DNA from: Clostridia bacterium | GTDB taxonomy: Bacteria; Bacillota; Clostridia; Christensenellales; UBA1242 | Assembly (NCBI GenBank): GCA_017537515.1 | Contig: JAFYKO010000083.1 | Coordinates: 1-8,166 of the forward strand | DNA length: 8,166 bases | Reading direction: 5' to 3' | Part shown: one piece after another, positions 5,277 to 8,166 of the stretch | How the letters are laid out: each line of letters begins with the position of its first letter | Position numbering within the stretch: position 1 is the first letter of the stretch | The notes under the pieces: model-generated | What the model saw: only the letters and a program-made list of their open reading frames with translations | What the model was told of the DNA's origin: nothing | Databases searched by the model: none | Translations under genes and position numbers: made by a program

Positions 5277-6262
5277 AATTTAAAAAACATATTTTTGAAA
5301 TGGCTAAACAAGACCTAAAAACAATCGTTTTCCCAGAGGCTGGTTTTTCTGATAAAGTCATTGATGTTATTAGGATTGTCGCTCAATACAAAATCGCAAA
5401 AGTTGTCCTTATTGGAGATGAAACAGCACTCTATATGAGATACAACAGCCTTGAAGGTGATTATGTTAAGATAATTAATCCCAAAACCAGCGAACTTAAA
5501 GCGGAACTATTGGAGTCCCTTCAATCTATTGAAAAATATTCCAGCCTTCCAACAGCAGAGCTTGAAGGTGCTCTCTTAAATCCATTTGTCTACACAGCAC
5601 TTCTTGTCAAAAACGGTTATGCCGATGGGGTGGTAAGCGGGCTTGAAACACCAAGCTACAAAATATTTGCACCAGTAAATGAAATTTTGGGATACACTGA
5701 CCCCGAGGTTTCATTGACCAGCACAACTATTTTTATTGGGAAAAACAAACGCCTAAAAAACAGAGCGTTGCTTCTTTCTGATTGTGTTGCAAACAAAAAC
5801 CCAAGCGAGAAAGAACTTGTTGACAATGCAGATGCTTCGGTTAAATTCTGGAAAACGATTTTTATGGAAGAACCAAGAGTGGCATTCTTGTCTCATATTT
5901 GCAAGGAGTTTGAAGATGATGTTTGTGCCGACACCGTTCAAAAAGCCACAAATATGTTTAAATTTCAAAACCCAAGCATTGTTGCGGACGGCGAAATGCA
6001 ACTCGACACCGCTGTAAACCAAAACGCACAAGAACGCAAATTCCCAAACAGCCGAATCAAAGGCAATGCAAACGTTCTTTTGGTTCCAGATGCGACAAGC
6101 GGAAGTGTTTTGACAAAATCCCTTGCCTTTATTGCAGGCCTAAATCAAATAGGCTCGCTCGTGCATGGGTTTAAACGTCCAGTGAGTATTGCAAGCAGAA
6201 CAAACACTATAAATGAAATCGTTATGCTTACAGCACTTACCGCAATCCAAGCTCAAGAATAA
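5273..6262 (+). CDS. pta: Phosphate acetyl/acyltransferase (Pta family) with substituted active-site residues
   Basis: Pta interconverts acetyl-CoA and acetyl phosphate in the cytoplasm, feeding acetate kinase. The 329-residue protein covers the whole PTA/PTB domain: KTIVFPE (16-22), the DGVVSG motif (118-123), LLLSDCVANKNP (166-177), ADGEMQLDTAV (238-248), NANVLLVPD (265-273), and a C-terminal ASRTNTINEIV. Compared from memory with the Methanosarcina thermophila enzyme, Ser308-Arg309 match Ser309-Arg310. Positions equivalent to Arg87, Arg133 and Asp316 are Glu87, Ala133 and Glu315, so activity or substrate may differ. The start at 5273 fits the family N-terminus; an in-frame ATG at 5204 would read through the promoter and into ylbJ. 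There is no Shine-Dalgarno. No ackA follows. A phosphate butyryltransferase-like acyl specificity is the main alternative. Confidence 0.85.
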   Translation: MKFKKHIFEMAKQDLKTIVFPEAGFSDKVIDVIRIVAQYKIAKVVLIGDETALYMRYNSLEGDYVKIINPKTSELKAELLESLQSIEKYSSLPTAELEGALLNPFVYTALLVKNGYADGVVSGLETPSYKIFAPVNEILGYTDPEVSLTSTTIFIGKNKRLKNRALLLSDCVANKNPSEKELVDNADASVKFWKTIFMEEPRVAFLSHICKEFEDDVCADTVQKATNMFKFQNPSIVADGEMQLDTAVNQNAQERKFPNSRIKGNANVLLVPDATSGSVLTKSLAFIAGLNQIGSLVHGFKRPVSIASRTNTINEIVMLTALTAIQAQE

Positions 6263-6277
6263 ATATTGAAAAATATC

Positions 6278-6306
6278 TTGACAAATCTATAATTTGTATG
6301 TATAAT
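6278..6306 (+). promoter_or_regulatory. Perfect-consensus sigma-A promoter of rpmF
   Basis: TTGACA (6278-6283) and TATAAT (6301-6306) are exact consensus with a 17-base spacer, beginning 16 bases after the pta stop codon. Transcription starts near 6313, leaving a leader of about 29 bases with AGGAGG at 6327-6332. No terminator is visible between pta and this promoter, so pta transcripts may read into rpmF. Confidence 0.88.
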
Positions 6307-6341
6307 AGATAAGTAAATAACATTTTAGGAGGAAAAACAAG

Positions 6342-6539
6342 ATGGCAGTTCCAAAGCAAAAGGTTTCAAAAGCTAGAAGAAACAAAAGACATTCAGCAAA
6401 CTCTCATGCAGCAGCACCAACTTTGGTGGAATGCCCAAACTGCAAGGCGTTAAAACAACCTCACAAGGTTTGCACAAATTGCGGAACATATAAAGGCAAA
6501 AAAATTATTGAAACTGAAAAGAAATCTAAAGAAAATTAA
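6342..6539 (+). CDS. rpmF: 50S ribosomal protein L32
   Basis: The 65-residue protein opens with MAVPKQKVSKARRNKRHS, the typical basic L32 N-terminus, and has a zinc ribbon with Cys31-Cys34 and Cys44-Cys47 (VECPNC and KVCTNCG). It is therefore the zinc-binding form of L32, a component of the large ribosomal subunit. A short lysine-rich tail extends past the usual YKG end. A perfect AGGAGG lies nine bases before the ATG. It has its own consensus promoter and terminator, unlike the common arrangement in which yceD, rpmF and plsX form one transcript; no yceD (DUF177) gene precedes it. Confidence 0.97.
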   Translation: MAVPKQKVSKARRNKRHSANSHAAAPTLVECPNCKALKQPHKVCTNCGTYKGKKIIETEKKSKEN

Positions 6540-6547
6540 TCTCAAAT

Positions 6548-6568
6548 CAGCATTAATGCTGTTTTTTT
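6548..6568 (+). terminator. Rho-independent terminator of rpmF
   Basis: The palindrome CAGCATTAATGCTG (6548-6561) forms a short stem (CAGCA/TGCTG with a TTAA loop) followed by seven T (6562-6568). It starts eight bases after the rpmF stop codon and separates rpmF from plsX. Confidence 0.8.
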
Positions 6569-6569
6569 A

Positions 6570-6598
6570 TTGCAAAAAATTCACTTGAAATATATATT
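6570..6598 (+). promoter_or_regulatory. Possible second (upstream) plsX promoter
   Basis: TTGCAA (6570-6575) and TATATT (6593-6598) are 17 bases apart and repeat the TTGCAA -35 form seen at the main plsX promoter and at rluB. In such A/T-rich DNA this may be chance. Confidence 0.3.
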
Positions 6599-6618
6599 TT
6601 GCATTTATCCAAATTTGT

Positions 6619-6647
6619 TTGCAAAAATCTATGCATTGTGTTATAAT
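6619..6647 (+). promoter_or_regulatory. Sigma-A promoter of plsX-smc
   Basis: TTGCAA (6619-6624) and a perfect TATAAT (6642-6647) are 17 bases apart, and TGT directly before the -10 adds an extended -10 element. Transcription should start at about 6652-6654, leaving only 16-18 bases of leader before the plsX start at 6670, with GGGAG (6654-6658) at its very 5' end. Confidence 0.8.
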
Positions 6648-6669
6648 TCATATGGGAGAATTAAAACAT

Positions 6670-7689
6670 ATGAAAATAGTTGTAGATGGATATGGTGGCG
6701 ACAACGCCCCAATCGCAATAGTAAAAGCCTGCATTCGTGCAGTAAACGAATTTAAGGACCTCGAAATCGTCCTTACCGGAAAAGAAAACGAACTCAAAAA
6801 TTGCCTCATAAACAATAACTATACAGGCAATCAAATTGAAGTTATCAACGCAGACGATGTCATTACTTGCGACGACGAAAACCCAGCAATGCAAATTAAG
6901 AGAAAACCAAACTCATCTCTCGTTGTTGCTCTTGATATCTTGAAAAAATTCGATGAGGTTGTTGCCCTTGTTTCTGCTGGAAGCACAGGTGCAGTGCTCA
7001 GTGGCGGATTCTTGAAGATTGGAAGAATCAAAGGCGTTTCTCGCCCAGCACTTGCCCCAACATTACCCTCAAAAGATGCAAAAAGAGGCGTTGTGCTTTT
7101 GGACTGCGGGGCAAACGCAGACTGCAAAGCAATCAATCTTTGCCATTTCGCCCTTATGGGTTCGATTTATTACACCCAAATGTTTGGAGTTGAAAATCCA
7201 AAAGTTGCACTTCTAAGCATTGGCACAGAAGACGCAAAAGGCAAAGAACTCACAAAAGAGGCTTTCGCTATGCTTAAAAAATTACCAATCAACTTCGTTG
7301 GAAATATGGAAGCAAGAGAACTTATCAGCGGTAAATATGATGTTGTTGTAAGCGATGGCTTTGCGGGCAACGTTGCACTTAAAGCAACTGAAGGTGCGGC
7401 ATTATTTGTCCTCAACACCATCAAAGAATCAATTATGAAGTCAACAAAAGCAAAAATAGGTTCGCTATTTATGAAAGACGTTTTCAAAACACTTAAAACC
7501 AAACTTGATTATCACCAACACGGTGGCTCATTGTTCCTTGGATGCAAGAAAAACATTCTCAAAGCCCATGGGGACAGCGATGAAAACTCTTTCTTTAACT
7601 GCATAAAACAAGCTGTTCAAGTTTCTCAAAGAGACATAAATTCACAAATAGAAGCAGAATTAGAAAAACTCAATTTGGAAGAGGAATAA
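6670..7689 (+). CDS. plsX: Phosphate acyltransferase PlsX
   Basis: PlsX converts acyl-ACP to acyl phosphate, the donor used by PlsY in the first acylation of glycerol-3-phosphate. It is a peripheral membrane enzyme. The 339-residue protein is of normal family length and carries DGYGGD (6-11; usually DAMGGD), SAGSTGA (102-108), RPAL (125-128), LDCGAN (144-149), LSIGTE (182-187), GNME (211-214), DGFAGN (229-234), HGGSLFLG (284-291) and AHGDSD (299-304). The family N-terminus MKIVVDGYGGD supports 6670 as start; an in-frame ATG at 6652 overlaps the predicted transcription start and would add six residues. It heads a transcript continuing into smc one base after its stop. The family and its pathway place it with plsC upstream in phospholipid synthesis. 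Confidence 0.95.
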   Translation: MKIVVDGYGGDNAPIAIVKACIRAVNEFKDLEIVLTGKENELKNCLINNNYTGNQIEVINADDVITCDDENPAMQIKRKPNSSLVVALDILKKFDEVVALVSAGSTGAVLSGGFLKIGRIKGVSRPALAPTLPSKDAKRGVVLLDCGANADCKAINLCHFALMGSIYYTQMFGVENPKVALLSIGTEDAKGKELTKEAFAMLKKLPINFVGNMEARELISGKYDVVVSDGFAGNVALKATEGAALFVLNTIKESIMKSTKAKIGSLFMKDVFKTLKTKLDYHQHGGSLFLGCKKNILKAHGDSDENSFFNCIKQAVQVSQRDINSQIEAELEKLNLEEE

Positions 7690-7690
7690 A

Positions 7691-8166
7691 ATGTATTTCA
7701 AGGAAATAAAACTCGCAGGCTTTAAAAGTTTTGCGGATAAAATTGAAATAAAGTTTGATGATGGAATTACAGCCATTGTTGGACCAAATGGTTGCGGAAA
7801 AAGTAACGTTGCAGACGCTATTCGCTGGGTGCTTGGTGAACAAAGCTCTAAAAACCTTCGTGGTGGTTCTATGCAAGACGTCATTTTTAACGGAACTGAA
7901 AAAAGAAAAAGCGTTTCATATTGCGAAGTAAGTTTGTGTTTTAACAACACAGACCACTTTTTCAACTTTGAATATGACGACCTTATTATTACAAGAAAAC
8001 TCTACAGAAGTGGCGAAAGTGCTTATCTCATTAACCACAACCCTTGCAGACTTAAAGACATCATAAACCTTTTTTATGATTCTGGTATCGGCAAAGACGG
8101 TTACTCAATCATTGGACAAGGCAAAGTTGAGGAAATTTTATCAAACAAACCCGAGGCGAGAAGAGC
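7691..8166 (+). CDS. smc: Chromosome condensin ATPase Smc, N-terminal part (cut by window edge)
   Basis: The reading frame opens at ATG 7691 and stays open to the right edge, giving 158 complete residues of a protein that is usually about 1,150-1,200. These form the N-terminal half of the ABC-type head: the opening MYFKEIKLAGFKSFAD, Walker A GPNGCGKS (31-38; Cys where Ser is more usual in bacteria), AIRWVLGEQSSKNLRG (43-58, including the R-loop), YRSGES (105-110) and the Q-loop SIIGQGKVEEIL (139-150). Smc with ScpA and ScpB organises and segregates the chromosome. GAGG (7681-7684), inside the plsX 3' end, is the likely ribosome binding site; the one-base gap implies coupling with plsX. The acpP and rnc genes that commonly sit before smc are absent. 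RecN and SbcC are excluded by the FKSFAD and LRG motifs. Confidence 0.96.
   Translation, partial: MYFKEIKLAGFKSFADKIEIKFDDGITAIVGPNGCGKSNVADAIRWVLGEQSSKNLRGGSMQDVIFNGTEKRKSVSYCEVSLCFNNTDHFFNFEYDDLIITRKLYRSGESAYLINHNPCRLKDIINLFYDSGIGKDGYSIIGQGKVEEILSNKPEARR

Noticed and set aside
6263..6276. Small inverted repeat between pta and rpmF (ATATT...AATAT) as a terminator
   Set aside because: It is a five-pair stem of A and T only with no T-run, so it is not a credible terminator.
6570..6669. FapR-type operator upstream of plsX
   Set aside because: The plsX upstream region was inspected for the known FapR inverted-repeat operator and nothing resembling it was seen.

Overview
The window is AT-rich, gene-dense bacterial DNA. 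It reads as a low-GC Gram-positive (Firmicutes), most likely a member of the Clostridia and perhaps a compact, uncultured gut-type lineage. Three things support this: the gene set and order (pta, rpmF, plsX and smc in one direction, with ylbJ next to pta), purine-rich AGGAG-type ribosome binding sites, and sigma-A promoters close to the textbook consensus. The species call is an inference; no rRNA is present to test it. I saw no tRNA, rRNA, CRISPR array, insertion sequence or phage gene.

Layout. Bases 1-157 are a divergent control region: a minus-strand promoter fires off the left edge and a plus-strand promoter drives a diverged histidine-phosphatase-fold protein (158-880), which ends in a clean terminator. 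A 181-base AT-rich gap then holds the promoter and a structured leader of typA (1062-2888), the ribosome-associated GTPase BipA/TypA, which also has its own terminator. Two bases after that terminator's T-run begins the promoter of rluB (2971-3699), a 23S rRNA pseudouridine synthase gene that appears leaderless and overlaps plsC (3678-4301), a 1-acylglycerol-3-phosphate acyltransferase. plsC runs tail to tail into, and overlaps by 36 bases, ylbJ (5231-4266, minus strand), a sporulation-type Gate-domain membrane protein. ylbJ and pta (5273-6262) are divergent, their start codons about 40 bases apart around a perfect-consensus promoter. rpmF (6342-6539, ribosomal protein L32) has its own consensus promoter and terminator. 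plsX (6670-7689) has its own promoter(s) and is followed after one base by smc (7691 to the right edge, truncated).

How the genes fit together. PlsX makes acyl-phosphate for phospholipid synthesis and PlsC adds the second acyl chain, so two of the three acyltransferase steps to phosphatidate are here. RluB, L32 and TypA all serve the 50S ribosomal subunit. Smc is the chromosome condensin ATPase. Pta would interconvert acetyl-CoA and acetyl phosphate if active, but three residues known to matter in a characterised homologue look substituted. The usual intervening genes of the Firmicutes pta-ackA-yceD-rpmF-plsX-...-acpP-rnc-smc cluster are missing, so this is a trimmed version of that locus.

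I did not find a clear new multi-gene system. The most interesting signals are small-scale: two apparently leaderless housekeeping genes with strong promoters, substituted active sites in the first protein and in Pta, a UUCG-capped hairpin in the typA leader, and a G-run at the edge of an off-window gene's translation start.
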